DNA from: Gemmatimonadota bacterium
Lineage (GTDB): Bacteria > Gemmatimonadota > Gemmatimonadetes > Longimicrobiales > Gaopeijiaceae
Length of the DNA stretch: 64,000 nt
Direction of reading: 5' to 3'
NCBI GenBank assembly: GCA_028873815.1
Contig: JAPPNN010000027.1
Coordinates: 58,285-122,284 of the forward strand
A program made the position numbers and the translations under genes. The notes beneath the pieces were generated by a model that saw only the letters and a list, made by a program, of their open reading frames with translations, was not told where the DNA came from and made no database searches. Below, one piece after another: positions 1-8,554 of the stretch. The first letter of the stretch is position 1, and every line of letters starts with the position of its first letter.

Positions 1-780
1 GCCGCGGAGGCCCGGATTCCAGATGTTGGACGGAAACGAATCCACATGTTCGAAGGTCTCCAGTCGCAGCCTGAGTTCACGGTAGTCCCGAAGGTTACGG
101 TAGGTCGCTTCCGCGGGGTAGTCGGATCCGGGTCCGGGCTCGGTGGCGAGCACGCGCTGCACGACCGCGCCGCCGTCCAGGACCATCGCATCGGCCACCG
201 CGTGGCCCCGCAGGCGAAAGCGGACGCCACCCGCCGTGGGAAGTCGATACTCCAACTCCATCGTACCGTTGTCTTCGCGGCCGGCGACCAGCGTCGCGTC
301 ATCGCCGGGGCGGAACACCCCCAGCGCGGCCCAGAACAGGGCCGGAGGCGGCACGAGCTCGCTGGGGAGTTCGGCCGGGATCCGCAGCTCGTCGCCCACA
401 AGCGCCGCGATGGCGGCGACTTCCCCGTTGTCGAGAAAGAGGTCCAGCCGAGCCTTGGCGGGTGGTTCGATACGGGCCACGCCCGTGCCCTCGCCCCGGA
501 AGTCGGGCTCCTGTGCCCGCCAGGCGAAGACCAGGCGAGCCGCTTCCGTGAGCCGCGTCGCCTGCTCGGCCCTGACCGCCTCGGCTGTGATGGCCGCTGG
601 CGGCTCCGGGAGCTGCACGGTCTGGTCCACGCTTCCCGACGAGGCACAGGCGGACGCCAGGACGACGCCCAGCGCGGCTGCGGTTCGCCGAGTCGCCAGC
701 GACCGGCGGGGGACTCGCCGCAGGCACCGGTGTGGACACGCCCGGAGGCCGCCGGCCCGGGCATCCCGGGTCCGGCTCAC
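1..780 (-). CDS. Partial outer-membrane-type lipoprotein, C-terminus cut by window edge
   Basis: An open reading frame of 260 codons reads leftwards from a GTG at 780 and runs off the window without a stop. The N-terminus has an arginine-rich stretch, a hydrophobic segment (AAALGVV) and a lipobox LASAC, so it should be a lipidated envelope protein processed by LspA. After the cysteine come alternating beta-type segments (FRGEGTGVARIEPP, then a LDLFLDNGEV strand). This resembles the LolA/DUF4292-like fold of lipoprotein-binding proteins, but I do not recognise a definite family. It is divergent from the LpxH-like gene starting at 818, leaving 37 nt between them. The frame call is good; the function is unknown. 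No better start than the GTG is visible. Confidence 0.7.
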   Translation of the reverse strand, partial: MSRTRDARAGGLRACPHRCLRRVPRRSLATRRTAAALGVVLASACASSGSVDQTVQLPEPPAAITAEAVRAEQATRLTEAARLVFAWRAQEPDFRGEGTGVARIEPPAKARLDLFLDNGEVAAIAALVGDELRIPAELPSELVPPPALFWAALGVFRPGDDATLVAGREDNGTMELEYRLPTAGGVRFRLRGHAVADAMVLDGGAVVQRVLATEPGPGSDYPAEATYRNLRDYRELRLRLETFEHVDSFPSNIWNPGLRG

Positions 781-817
781 TACCGCTCCATTCCGTCTCT
801 TCGTACCTTCGGCGGTC

Positions 818-1558
818 ATGCCCTCCAAGCCCGTCTTCCTGGTATCCGACATCCACTTCGGCGCCGTTCCGCAGGAAACCGAGGAAGCCTTTCGGCGCTG
901 GCTGCTGCATGTAAAGGAAGCCGGCAGCTTCCTGATCATCAACGGGGACCTCTTCGATTTCTGGTTCGAATATCGCAGGGTGATCCTGGCCGAGCACGTG
1001 CGGGTACTGGCGCTTCTGGCGGACCTCGTCGATTCCGGCGTGCGCGTGTTGGCGATGGGCGGCAACCACGACTGGTGGGGTGGCGACTTCCTGCGGGACC
1101 GCATCGGCATCGAGTTCCGACAGGAGCCGGTTCGGCTCGAGATCGGGAAGGTGTCGCTGTTCGTGGCCCACGGGGACGGCCTGGGGTCGGGCGATCTGGG
1201 CTACCGGATCCTCCGCCTGGTGCTTCGCAGCCGCCTGACGCGCTGGCTCTTCCGCTGGTTGCACCCGGACTTGGGCATCCCCATCGCGGACCGGTTCTCG
1301 GGGACGCGGCACCAGCTTGGGTCCCCGGATACGCCGCCTGACGACGGAAGGGCGAGGTTCCTGGCGAACTGGGCCGCGGACCAACTCGAGGGCGATGCCT
1401 CGATCGACATCGTCGCCCTTGGCCATGCCCACCAGCCCGTGATCCGCGAATTCGCACCGGGGCGCTTCTATGTGAACACGGGAGACTGGGTCGTGCATCG
1501 CTCATACGTGACGATCGGACCCTCCGGGACGCCCGAACTGCACGAATGGGAGCGCTAG
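818..1558 (+). CDS. lpxH: UDP-2,3-diacylglucosamine hydrolase-like metallophosphoesterase
   Basis: A calcineurin-like metallophosphoesterase of 246 residues. The metal-binding motifs appear in order: SDIHFG at the N-terminus, NGDLFDFW, GGNHDWW, AHGDG and GHAHQP near the C-terminus. This spacing and length fit the LpxH family, which cleaves UDP-2,3-diacylglucosamine to lipid X in lipid A synthesis at the inner face of the cytoplasmic membrane. The ATG at 818 puts the first motif at residue 9, as expected. An upstream extension of the frame is antisense to the divergent lipoprotein gene and is not used. The family also contains broader phosphoesterases, so the substrate is inferred. A GC-rich inverted repeat follows the stop (about 1567-1589). 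Confidence 0.82.
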   Translation: MPSKPVFLVSDIHFGAVPQETEEAFRRWLLHVKEAGSFLIINGDLFDFWFEYRRVILAEHVRVLALLADLVDSGVRVLAMGGNHDWWGGDFLRDRIGIEFRQEPVRLEIGKVSLFVAHGDGLGSGDLGYRILRLVLRSRLTRWLFRWLHPDLGIPIADRFSGTRHQLGSPDTPPDDGRARFLANWAADQLEGDASIDIVALGHAHQPVIREFAPGRFYVNTGDWVVHRSYVTIGPSGTPELHEWER

Positions 1559-1566
1559 GCGGACAT

Positions 1567-1589
1567 CGCCGCGGGCCCCCGCAGCGGCG
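1567..1589 (+). terminator. GC-rich inverted repeat after the LpxH-like gene
   Basis: CGCCGC at 1567-1572 pairs with GCGGCG at 1584-1589 around an 11-nt GC-rich loop. It lies 9 nt after the stop of the LpxH-like gene and before the end of the convergent DUF5683 gene. There is no T tract, so it is at best a weak or bidirectional terminator. Confidence 0.3.
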
Positions 1590-1638
1590 GGACAATGTCA
1601 CGAGACAGGGGACGGCGCGGGGTTTCCCGGGAGCCCGC

Positions 1639-2295
1639 TCATCCGACGGGGATCCGAACCGCGACCTCGACGCCCCCTCCGACGGGGTCGCCCTCGATCG
1701 TCAGCGGCTCCGGGAAGTCCTGGAGGTGGGCGGACACGAAGGCATCGACTCCGGAAAGCAGGAGCGTGAAGATCGCCACGGCAAACCAGTCCTCACGCTG
1801 CTCTTCGCGGGCGTCAACCAGTCCCCGAAAGCGGGACACCTGCTCGTTTTCGCCCAGCAGGGTTTCTATTTCCATGGGATCGGTCACGCCGTCCATCATC
1901 AGCTGGGCCGTGACCCGCTCCTCCCAGATACGGGCCTGTTCGCGCGCGACTCCCAGTCGGCGCGCGGTCTTGTAGAGCATCCAGCCCGCGAGAGACTCGG
2001 CCCCGAAGTAGAAGGCCCCGCGCGTCAGCGATCCCGAGGCGGCGTGTCCCCACCCCGGAACGAGCGAGCCGCGCAGGAACGCGCCTGACGGACTGACGCC
2101 GCCGGCCGCAGCATCCGGCACGGCCAAAGAGTCGGCCACCTGTGTTATGTCCGCCGCCGCAGCCCCCGCCTCCTGGCCCACGAGGCGGCCGGGCCCGATT
2201 GCCGATATGCACAATAACATTGCACATGCATAACATGTTTGCACAAGCAAACTCGGCATCCGCCACGGGCTCCCGCGTCTCCTTCTATCCATCAT
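1639..2295 (-). CDS. DUF5683-like membrane or secreted protein
   Basis: A 218-residue protein with a hydrophobic N-terminal signal region (SLLVQTCYACAMLLCI) followed by an Ala-rich linker. The core begins SPSGAFLRGSLVPGWGH and continues with a segment around GAFYFGAESLAGWML. The 'LVPGWGQ/H' motif with a downstream helix matches DUF5683, a family of envelope proteins of unknown function common in Bacteroidota and relatives. A C-terminal hydrophobic segment (FAVAIFTLLLSGVDAFVSAH) is consistent with a membrane location. The start overlaps the end of the upstream lipid kinase gene by 11 nt, so the two are probably one operon. An internal Met at residue 13 would give a cleaner signal peptide. Confidence 0.6.
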   Translation of the reverse strand: MMDRRRRGSPWRMPSLLVQTCYACAMLLCISAIGPGRLVGQEAGAAAADITQVADSLAVPDAAAGGVSPSGAFLRGSLVPGWGHAASGSLTRGAFYFGAESLAGWMLYKTARRLGVAREQARIWEERVTAQLMMDGVTDPMEIETLLGENEQVSRFRGLVDAREEQREDWFAVAIFTLLLSGVDAFVSAHLQDFPEPLTIEGDPVGGGVEVAVRIPVG

Positions 2296-3217
2296 CGGAC
2301 ACCAGTACGGGGAAGGCTCCCGGAATCACCTCCACCCGGAGCTCCGGCGCGGGCTCCGGAGCCAGCTCGCCATCGAGTTCGAACCACATCGGCTCCCCGC
2401 CGGGATCGCGAATGACGGCGCGCTCCAGCCTCCGCATCGTCACCAGAGGAGCCCCTGCGTGCTTGCCCCGCATCACCTTCGGCACAAGCCGCAGAATCGG
2501 CACCAGCCCGCCGGCGCCGACGTGACAGAGGTCAAGTTGCCCATCCGACGCCTGCGCGTCCGGGTTGATCATAAAGCCGCCCCCGATTGAAGGTCCGACC
2601 GTAATAACCGATAGAGTCGTTCTGCCGCGAATGTGTTGCTTCCGGGGTCCCGCCACCTCGATATGAACGTCCTGCGGCCGGAACCGCGCCAGCGCGTGCA
2701 GGAAGGAGGCCAGGTATTGCAGAAGCCCGGGCAGGCGCGAGTAAAGCGCCCGGCACCGCAGCACCTCCACGTCCACGCCTACGCCGAGAAGGTTGACGAA
2801 GACGCGCTCTCCGCCTTCCCAGTGCACCCGGCCGACATCGAAGCGCTTGACCGTGCCCCCCCGCAGGAGCCTGGGGAGTTCCTCCACCCCCCGCCGCGGC
2901 GAGACCATCCGATAGAAGTCGTTTCCGGTGCCCACGGGGCTGATTGCAACCGTCGGCACGCGGTCGGCACCGCTGTCCAGCAACCCGCACGCAACCTCGT
3001 GGATCGTACCATCGCCTCCGACCACCACCACCTGGTCCACCCCTTCCAGCGCTGCCCGAGCCGCGAGGCGCGAGGCGTGTCCGGGCGCCTCGGTGTATCG
3101 GGCGTCGCACTGCAAACCCTGGCCGTCCAACTCCCGGAGCAGCGCTTCCGCGGCCTTTATTCCGCGGCCGTTCGAGGCGGCCGGGTTGACGATGACGCGG
3201 AGCGGTGCGGTGGACAT
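2285..3217 (-). CDS. Diacylglycerol/lipid kinase, YegS/DgkB-like
   Basis: A 310-residue lipid kinase of the diacylglycerol-kinase catalytic family. The start at 3217 (MSTAPLRVIVNP) places the conserved N-terminal strand NPAASNGRG immediately after the initiator; a longer frame to 3343 crosses the tRNA-Sec gene and is rejected. The nucleotide-binding motif VVVGGDGTIHEV (residues about 63-74) and SPVGTGNDFYR (about 92-102) are intact. The enzyme would phosphorylate diacylglycerol or a related lipid at the cytoplasmic membrane, feeding phosphatidic acid back to phospholipid synthesis. The neighbouring acyltransferase across the tRNA supports a phospholipid role. The exact lipid substrate cannot be read from sequence. 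Confidence 0.85.
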   Translation of the reverse strand: MSTAPLRVIVNPAASNGRGIKAAEALLRELDGQGLQCDARYTEAPGHASRLAARAALEGVDQVVVVGGDGTIHEVACGLLDSGADRVPTVAISPVGTGNDFYRMVSPRRGVEELPRLLRGGTVKRFDVGRVHWEGGERVFVNLLGVGVDVEVLRCRALYSRLPGLLQYLASFLHALARFRPQDVHIEVAGPRKQHIRGRTTLSVITVGPSIGGGFMINPDAQASDGQLDLCHVGAGGLVPILRLVPKVMRGKHAGAPLVTMRRLERAVIRDPGGEPMWFELDGELAPEPAPELRVEVIPGAFPVLVSDDG

Positions 3218-3283
3218 GGTGGAAGATAAGGCAACGGTGGCGGGGGCGGGGGCGTCCCTGGGCGGGCCGTCCGGCTGCCGGAG

Positions 3284-3299
3284 ACGGGGGCATCCCCGT
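3284..3299 (-). terminator. Hairpin downstream of tRNA-Sec
   Basis: ACGGGG at 3284-3289 pairs perfectly with CCCCGT at 3294-3299 around a 4-nt loop. It lies 15 nt past the CCA end of the tRNA on the transcribed strand, so it may end or process the tRNA transcript. No T tract follows. Confidence 0.4.
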
Positions 3300-3314
3300 T
3301 GCGTATGGCAACAG

Positions 3315-3411
3315 TGGCGGGGGCGTGTGGGAATCGAACCCACCCACCCGGGTCTTAGCCGGGCGCACTGGTTTTGAAGACCAGACGGAACACCAGTCCC
3401 GATCCGCCCCC
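3315..3411 (-). tRNA. selC: Selenocysteine tRNA (anticodon TCA)
   Basis: The minus strand folds as an unusually long tRNA of about 97 nt. The anticodon arm is CTGGT, loop CTTCAAA, ACCAG, giving anticodon TCA (reads UGA). The D arm is a 6-bp stem CGGGAC/GTTCCG with a tight 4-nt loop. The long variable arm pairs CCCGG with CCGGG, and the T arm is GTGGG-TTCGATT-CCCAC. The acceptor GGGGGCG pairs with CGCCCCC, followed by discriminator G and an encoded CCA at 3317-3315. The extended D stem, long extra arm and TCA anticodon are diagnostic of tRNA-Sec. The eighth acceptor pair typical of bacterial tRNA-Sec appears to be a G/A mismatch. SelB is encoded about 30 kb away. Confidence 0.95.
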
Positions 3412-3421
3412 CCAGCCAGCG

Positions 3422-4822
3422 TTAGTCCTCGGGGCGAACACTTGTCGTGTCCACTGAGCCCCGGGCCGACACGTTGTCAGCATCCGGCGGCAAGGGCAAC
3501 TCCTCGCTCACCCACCGCTCCTCCAGCCGCCGGAACGCCGCGGCCAGTTCGGCGCGCATCCGGGCGAAGCGCTCGCGTACGTCGGGCCGCCCCTGCAGCC
3601 GCAGGAACAGCGCGGCATCCTCCCGCACTTCCCGCGCCAGTTCCACCCATTGAAGGGCCAGGTAGCCGCAAAAGGGCGCCGCGGCCAGGACGACGGCGGC
3701 CAGCACGATGCCTCCCATAGAGAAAGCCAGCGTCACCCACAGAGCCCAGGCCACGACGACACCGCCGAGGAGCGCGAGGATCTTGTGCGTGGCGGTGACC
3801 TCGTAGTCGGGGCGGGTCCGCTTCAGCACGAGCGCGGGGAGCCAGGTCACGGGGGCCCACATCACCGCTCCCGCGACGGCCACCGGGAGCCCCACCAGCA
3901 GGAGCGTACCGCGAACGGCGATGTAGCGAGCCACCGGAACGAGCCCGAAGCGGGGCGGCACGTCCCCCTCCCCCGCCCCGACCCGCTCATTGAGCGCGGC
4001 GTAGCGCTCCACCTTGCGGCGCAGTGCGCGGTGCTCCTCCGGGGCCTCCCGGCGAATCCACTCCAGGCCCGCTGCAAAACGCTGCAAGCGCGGGAAGCGG
4101 ACGCCCAGCTGCTCCCTGGCGCGCCATGGCACCCACCGGAATTCCCGCACATACAGCTGCTCCGCCACCTCCACGAGCTCGCGGTCCCCGTGATGCACGA
4201 AGTTCAGCGTCTGCCTGCGAATGCCCGCCTCGATCCGCGCGGTGAGGATTCGCGCGGCCTCCAACGGGTCGCGGCGGTATGCTTCCTCCAGGTCCGCACA
4301 CCCCACGGCCCGCCCGTAGCGAACGGTCACCGGGGTCCGCGCCCGTTCCTTGCGCGAATAGGTGATGCCGACCGGGACGATCGAGAGCCCCAGTCCCCAG
4401 TCGGCGGCGGCTTCCGCCTGCAGGGCGATGCGCGCGGCCCCCGTGCGGAGCTCGGCGATCTGCGCGCCGGAGTGGCTCTTGCCCTCCGGGAAGATCTGAA
4501 TCGCGCCGCCCTCGTGGAGCGCCTCGACCGCCGCGCGAAACATGTGTTCGTTGAGGTGCATCGCCTCGGGATCGTCCTGTCGCCGGTAGACCGGAATGGC
4601 CCCGAGGGCCCGAAGCACCGAACCCAGCAGTGGCTGGTCGAAGAGCGGCGCCCGCCCGAGAGCCCGGACGTATCGTTCGCTGCAGCGCATGATCAGCACG
4701 GGGTCGAGCAGGCTGTTCGGATGGTTCGCGGCAACCAGCACCGGTCCCGCCGGAAGCGGCGGCCCGTGTGTGTCGACGCGGTAGAAGAGCCCGGCCGCAG
4801 TCCCCACCAACCGGGTGATCAC
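3422..4822 (-). CDS. 1-acyl-glycerol-3-phosphate acyltransferase-like (PlsC family) membrane protein
   Basis: A protein of about 466 residues. Its N-terminal half is a PlsC-type acyltransferase: the catalytic block is AANHPNSLLDP (the HxxxxD motif, here NHPNSLLD), followed by the second block around IPVYRR and the third block FPEGKSHS. It would transfer an acyl group to lysophosphatidic acid at the membrane. The C-terminal part has two or three hydrophobic segments (TLLLVGLPVAVAGAVMWAPV and a pair near residues 350-400), then a charged tail. The longer frame to 4963 runs into deoC on the other strand. I chose GTG at 4822, just before ITRLVG; a TTG at 4849 is an alternative. Spacing to tRNA-Sec is only 10 nt. 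Confidence 0.75.
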   Translation of the reverse strand: MITRLVGTAAGLFYRVDTHGPPLPAGPVLVAANHPNSLLDPVLIMRCSERYVRALGRAPLFDQPLLGSVLRALGAIPVYRRQDDPEAMHLNEHMFRAAVEALHEGGAIQIFPEGKSHSGAQIAELRTGAARIALQAEAAADWGLGLSIVPVGITYSRKERARTPVTVRYGRAVGCADLEEAYRRDPLEAARILTARIEAGIRRQTLNFVHHGDRELVEVAEQLYVREFRWVPWRAREQLGVRFPRLQRFAAGLEWIRREAPEEHRALRRKVERYAALNERVGAGEGDVPPRFGLVPVARYIAVRGTLLLVGLPVAVAGAVMWAPVTWLPALVLKRTRPDYEVTATHKILALLGGVVVAWALWVTLAFSMGGIVLAAVVLAAAPFCGYLALQWVELAREVREDAALFLRLQGRPDVRERFARMRAELAAAFRRLEERWVSEELPLPPDADNVSARGSVDTTSVRPED

Positions 4823-4926
4823 GGTGGCGATCCGGCTTGGCGATCCCTCCAACGCTCCACTCCTGAAGCCTTCGAATCTGTAACGCGAACAGGTTATCTT
4901 GGCTGACACCGCAACTGCTCGCCACC

Positions 4927-5955
4927 TTGACGGAACGGATGGTCGTGCGCGAATCAGCGACATCGGTCGGATACGGCCCGGGGCGTCACGAAGCCACGGC
5001 CACCGCTCATCCCCGCAACCCGGGCGCGCCCCTCGACCTCAAGGCGGTGCGCGATGTGCGGGTCAATCGCTTCGCCGCCGACCACCGGGCCCGCACACTA
5101 ACCACGCGGCGCTCCGTCAAGCGCGACTCGCAGGCCGGATGGCTGCTGCGCGCGGTAACGATGATCGACCTGACGACGCTGGCCGGGGACGACACGGCCG
5201 GACGCGTGCGGCGCCTCTGCGGCAAGGCCCGACGCCCGGTACGCACCGACATCCTGGCCGTCCTGGGCGTCCCTCCCGCCGAAATCAGGGCCGCGGCCGT
5301 GTGCGTCTATCACGCGCTGGTACCCACCGCCTGTGAAGCGCTCGGCGGGAGCGGCGTCCCCGTTGCCGCGGTCTCGACCGGCTTCCCCGCCGGCCTGTCA
5401 CCCTTTGCGACCCGAATCGCCGAAATCCGCGAGTCCGTCGCCGCGGGGGCCGAGGAGGTCGACGTGGTGATCACGCGCGGGTCGGTGCTCGGCGGAGGCT
5501 GGGAGCGGCTCTACGACGAGGTCGCGGGCTTCCGCGAAGCCTGCGGCGACGCGCACATCAAGGTGATTCTGGCGACCGGGGAACTCGGAACCCTGGCCAA
5601 CGTGAAGCGGGCCGCGACCGTCGCCATGATGGCCGGTGCGGACTTCGTGAAGACATCCACCGGCAAGGAGTCCGTGAACGCGACGCTGCCGGTGGGCATC
5701 GTGCTGGCGCGCGCGATCCGGGACTACCACCGAGCAACCGGCGTCCGGGTAGGGCTGAAGGCGGCCGGCGGGCTCAAGACCGCCAGGGATGCGCTGGCGT
5801 GGCTGATACTGGTGAAGGAGGAGCTGGGGGACGCCTGGATGGACCCGCGCCTGTTCCGGATCGGCGCCAGTTCGCTCCTCGCGGACATCGAGCGGCAACT
5901 GGAGCACCACGTCACCGGCCGCTACTCGGCGTTTCACCGGCATCCCCTGGGGTAG
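4927..5955 (+). CDS. deoC: Deoxyribose-phosphate aldolase
   Basis: Class I aldolase converting 2-deoxyribose-5-phosphate to glyceraldehyde-3-phosphate and acetaldehyde in the cytoplasm. The Schiff-base lysine lies in FVKTSTGK (Lys242 from the TTG start) and the second active-site lysine in GLKAAGG (Lys278); the substrate strand VDVVITRG is also present. At 342 residues it is about 80 longer than E. coli DeoC, the extra length being an N-terminal extension of basic, low-complexity character. Translation may start at TTG 4927 or ATG 4939; neither has a strong ribosome-binding site. The next gene, 15 nt downstream, is a two-domain aldehyde dehydrogenase, which suggests that the acetaldehyde is oxidised in a coupled pathway. 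Confidence 0.93.
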   Translation: MTERMVVRESATSVGYGPGRHEATATAHPRNPGAPLDLKAVRDVRVNRFAADHRARTLTTRRSVKRDSQAGWLLRAVTMIDLTTLAGDDTAGRVRRLCGKARRPVRTDILAVLGVPPAEIRAAAVCVYHALVPTACEALGGSGVPVAAVSTGFPAGLSPFATRIAEIRESVAAGAEEVDVVITRGSVLGGGWERLYDEVAGFREACGDAHIKVILATGELGTLANVKRAATVAMMAGADFVKTSTGKESVNATLPVGIVLARAIRDYHRATGVRVGLKAAGGLKTARDALAWLILVKEELGDAWMDPRLFRIGASSLLADIERQLEHHVTGRYSAFHRHPLG

Positions 5956-5970
5956 AGGAGCACATTCGGC

Positions 5971-8481
5971 ATGACCCGCCAACGCGCCACGACTCGCGGC
6001 CGCGCGAACGACGAGCCGCCGGCCGGCAACGCCTCCGCGTCCCGCGTCCACAAGGCGTTTCATGACCTGCGCTACGGACCGGCGCCCGAGGGCGACCAGG
6101 CGGCCACGGAGTGGCTGGAAGGTGGCGAGCGGGTCTTTGGACACTACATCGGCGGAAGCTGGATCGACGGCGCCGGCTCGATCCGACAGACACGCTGCCC
6201 GGCGGACGGACGGCTTCTCGCCAGCTTCAACGATGGCACGACCGACGACGTTGACCGGGCGGTGTCGGCAGCCGAGGAAGCGCTCGGGCCCTGGCAGGAG
6301 ATCGGCGGCCACGCCCGCGCGCGGCACCTGTACCGGCTGGCCCGGCGGCTGCAGAAGCGGTCCCGCCTTTTCGCCGTGGTCGAGTCCCTGGACAACGGCA
6401 AGCCCGTGCGGGAATCGCGCGACCTGGACATCCCCCTCGCGATCCGGCACTTCTACCACCACGCAGGCTGGGCCGAGCTCGCCCCTTCGGAGTTTCCCGG
6501 ATACGAGCCCGTGGGCGTCGTGGGACAGATCATCCCCTGGAACTTCCCGCTGCTCATGCTGGCCTGGAAGGTCGCGCCGGCACTGGCCGCGGGCTGCACG
6601 GTCGTCCTCAAGCCCGCCGAATACACGCCGCTCTCGGCGCTGCTTTTCGCCGAGGTCGCGCACGAGGCCGGTTTGCCACCGGGTGTGCTCAACGTTGTGA
6701 CCGGGGATGGCGCGACGGGCGTCGCCGTGGTGCGTCATCCGGGGACGGCCAAGATCGCTTTCACGGGATCCACCGAGGTGGGGCGCGAGATCAGGCGCGT
6801 GACCGCCGGCACCGGCAAGCACCTGTCGCTCGAATTGGGCGGCAAGTCCCCCTTCGTCGTGTTCGACAGCGCCGATCTGGACGCAGCCGTCGAGGGCGTG
6901 GTGGACGGGGTCTGGTTCAACCAGGGTCAGGTGTGCTGTGCCGGGTCGCGCCTGCTGGTGCAGGAGAGCGTCGAAGCTGAGATGCTGGACCGTCTCCGGG
7001 CGCGCATGGAGACCATCCGGGTCGGGCACCCGCTGGACAAGGCGATCGACATGGGCGCGATCGTGGACCGCGTACAGATGGACCGGGTGCAGGGCTACCT
7101 GGAGGCCGGCAGAGCGGACGGCGCGGAGATCTGGCAGCCCGACCGGCCCCTGCCGCAGGACGGGCTGTTTCTTCCGCCGACCCTGTGCACCGGGGCGCCT
7201 CCCTCGAGCACCATCGTCACCGAGGAGATCTTCGGACCCGTGCTGGTGAGCCTGACCTTTCGGACCCCGGCCGAGGCCGTCGCGCTGGCGAACGACACCC
7301 GCTACGGCCTGGCGGCCAGCATCTGGACGGAGGACATGAGCCTGGCGCTCGACGTGGCCCCGGGGATCAAGGCCGGTACGGTTTGGGTGAACTGCACGAA
7401 CATGTTCGACGCCGCCTCCGGGTTCGGGGGCTACCGGGAATCGGGGTTTGGGCGCGAGGGCGGACGCGAGGGGATGTGGGAGTATCTGAAGCCGGTGGCG
7501 GAGAAGCCCGGCGGGCGAGTGGCCACCGAGCCGGCCGCGTCGGAATCCCCGGCGGCGGTCGAGGCGCCCCCGGTCGCGGTGCCTCCGTCGGTGCTCGGGC
7601 CCATGTCAGCAAGCCCCGCACCCTCCCGCGACCGCATCGACCGGACCCGCAAGCTGTGGATCGCGGGGAAGCAGGCGCGTCCGGACGGAGGCTACTCGCT
7701 CCCGGTCGCCGACGCCACGGGCGCCGTCTACGCCGAGGCGCCGCGCGGGAACCGCAAGGACGTGCGCAACGCGGTCGAGGCGGCGGCGCAGGCGCGGGCG
7801 AAATGGGCACAGCAGAGCGGCCATCTGCGCGCCCAGATCCTGTATTACGTGGCGGAGAACCTCGCGGTGCGGCGGGAGGAACTCGCGCATACACTCGGTC
7901 GTGCCACCGGCGCCGACGCGGGAGCCGCACGAGCCGATGTCGACGCCGCCGTGCAGTCGCTCTTCACGTTCGCGGCGTGGGCCGACAAGTACGACGGCAG
8001 CGTGCACTCGACCCCGTTTCGCAACGTAACCTTCGCGATGAACGAGCCGGTCGGCACGATCGGCATCCGGTGCGCCGACCACGCGCCGCTCGCCGGGGTG
8101 ATCGGACCCGTGGCGGCCGCGCTGTCCCAAGGCAATGTCGCGGTGGTGGTGGTCTCGGAGCGCTGCCCCATCCCCGCACTCGACCTGGTGCAGGTCATGG
8201 AGACCTCGGACGTGCCGCCCGGCACAGTGAACATGTTGTCGGGGATCCACGGCGAGGTCGTCCCGACCCTGGCCGCGCACGACGACGTCGATCAGCTGTG
8301 GGACTTCGTGGCCGACGACCTGTCCGGCGATTCCGAGCGCCTGTCCGCCGGCAACCTCAAGAGGGTCTGGGTGGACCGCGAAGGCGTGGTCAACTGGCTG
8401 GAGATGACCAGGCGCGACACGGAGATGCTCCTGCGCAAGGGCACGCGGGTCAAGAACATCTGGGTACCGTACGGCGTCTGA
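5971..8481 (+). CDS. Two-domain aldehyde dehydrogenase, ALDH16-like
   Basis: An 836-residue fusion of a complete and a truncated aldehyde dehydrogenase domain. In domain one (about residues 40-510) the coenzyme motif IIPWNFPLLM, the general-base Glu288 in LELGGKSP and the catalytic Cys322 in GQVCCAGS are intact, as is the C-terminal GGYRESGFGREGG motif. A Pro/Ala-rich linker (about 515-550) leads to a second domain (about 555-836) that resembles the N-terminal and C-terminal thirds of ALDH but has no recognisable catalytic glutamate or cysteine. This is the layout of the ALDH16 family. A GAGGAG sits 10 nt before the ATG. Position directly after deoC implies oxidation of acetaldehyde to acetate with NAD(P); the substrate is inferred. 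Confidence 0.88.
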   Translation: MTRQRATTRGRANDEPPAGNASASRVHKAFHDLRYGPAPEGDQAATEWLEGGERVFGHYIGGSWIDGAGSIRQTRCPADGRLLASFNDGTTDDVDRAVSAAEEALGPWQEIGGHARARHLYRLARRLQKRSRLFAVVESLDNGKPVRESRDLDIPLAIRHFYHHAGWAELAPSEFPGYEPVGVVGQIIPWNFPLLMLAWKVAPALAAGCTVVLKPAEYTPLSALLFAEVAHEAGLPPGVLNVVTGDGATGVAVVRHPGTAKIAFTGSTEVGREIRRVTAGTGKHLSLELGGKSPFVVFDSADLDAAVEGVVDGVWFNQGQVCCAGSRLLVQESVEAEMLDRLRARMETIRVGHPLDKAIDMGAIVDRVQMDRVQGYLEAGRADGAEIWQPDRPLPQDGLFLPPTLCTGAPPSSTIVTEEIFGPVLVSLTFRTPAEAVALANDTRYGLAASIWTEDMSLALDVAPGIKAGTVWVNCTNMFDAASGFGGYRESGFGREGGREGMWEYLKPVAEKPGGRVATEPAASESPAAVEAPPVAVPPSVLGPMSASPAPSRDRIDRTRKLWIAGKQARPDGGYSLPVADATGAVYAEAPRGNRKDVRNAVEAAAQARAKWAQQSGHLRAQILYYVAENLAVRREELAHTLGRATGADAGAARADVDAAVQSLFTFAAWADKYDGSVHSTPFRNVTFAMNEPVGTIGIRCADHAPLAGVIGPVAAALSQGNVAVVVVSERCPIPALDLVQVMETSDVPPGTVNMLSGIHGEVVPTLAAHDDVDQLWDFVADDLSGDSERLSAGNLKRVWVDREGVVNWLEMTRRDTEMLLRKGTRVKNIWVPYGV

Positions 8482-8506
8482 TCTGGCCAGAAAATCTGGC
8501 TAGATC
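8480..8506. terminator. Bidirectional hairpin terminator between convergent genes
   Basis: GATCTGGCCAG (8480-8490) pairs with CTGGCTAGATC (8496-8506) over 11 bp with one G-T pair and a loop AAAAT. It overlaps the ALDH stop codon and precedes the end of the convergent small lipoprotein gene at 8555. No T run is visible on either side. Confidence 0.6.
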
Positions 8507-8554
8507 ATCGCGACCGGCCTTCCGTGAGTGCCGTCAGGCCGCGTGCATGGCGCG

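Noticed and set aside
5398..7029. 543-codon minus frame across deoC and the dehydrogenase
   Set aside because: Both plus-strand genes have complete catalytic motifs; the antisense frame has none.
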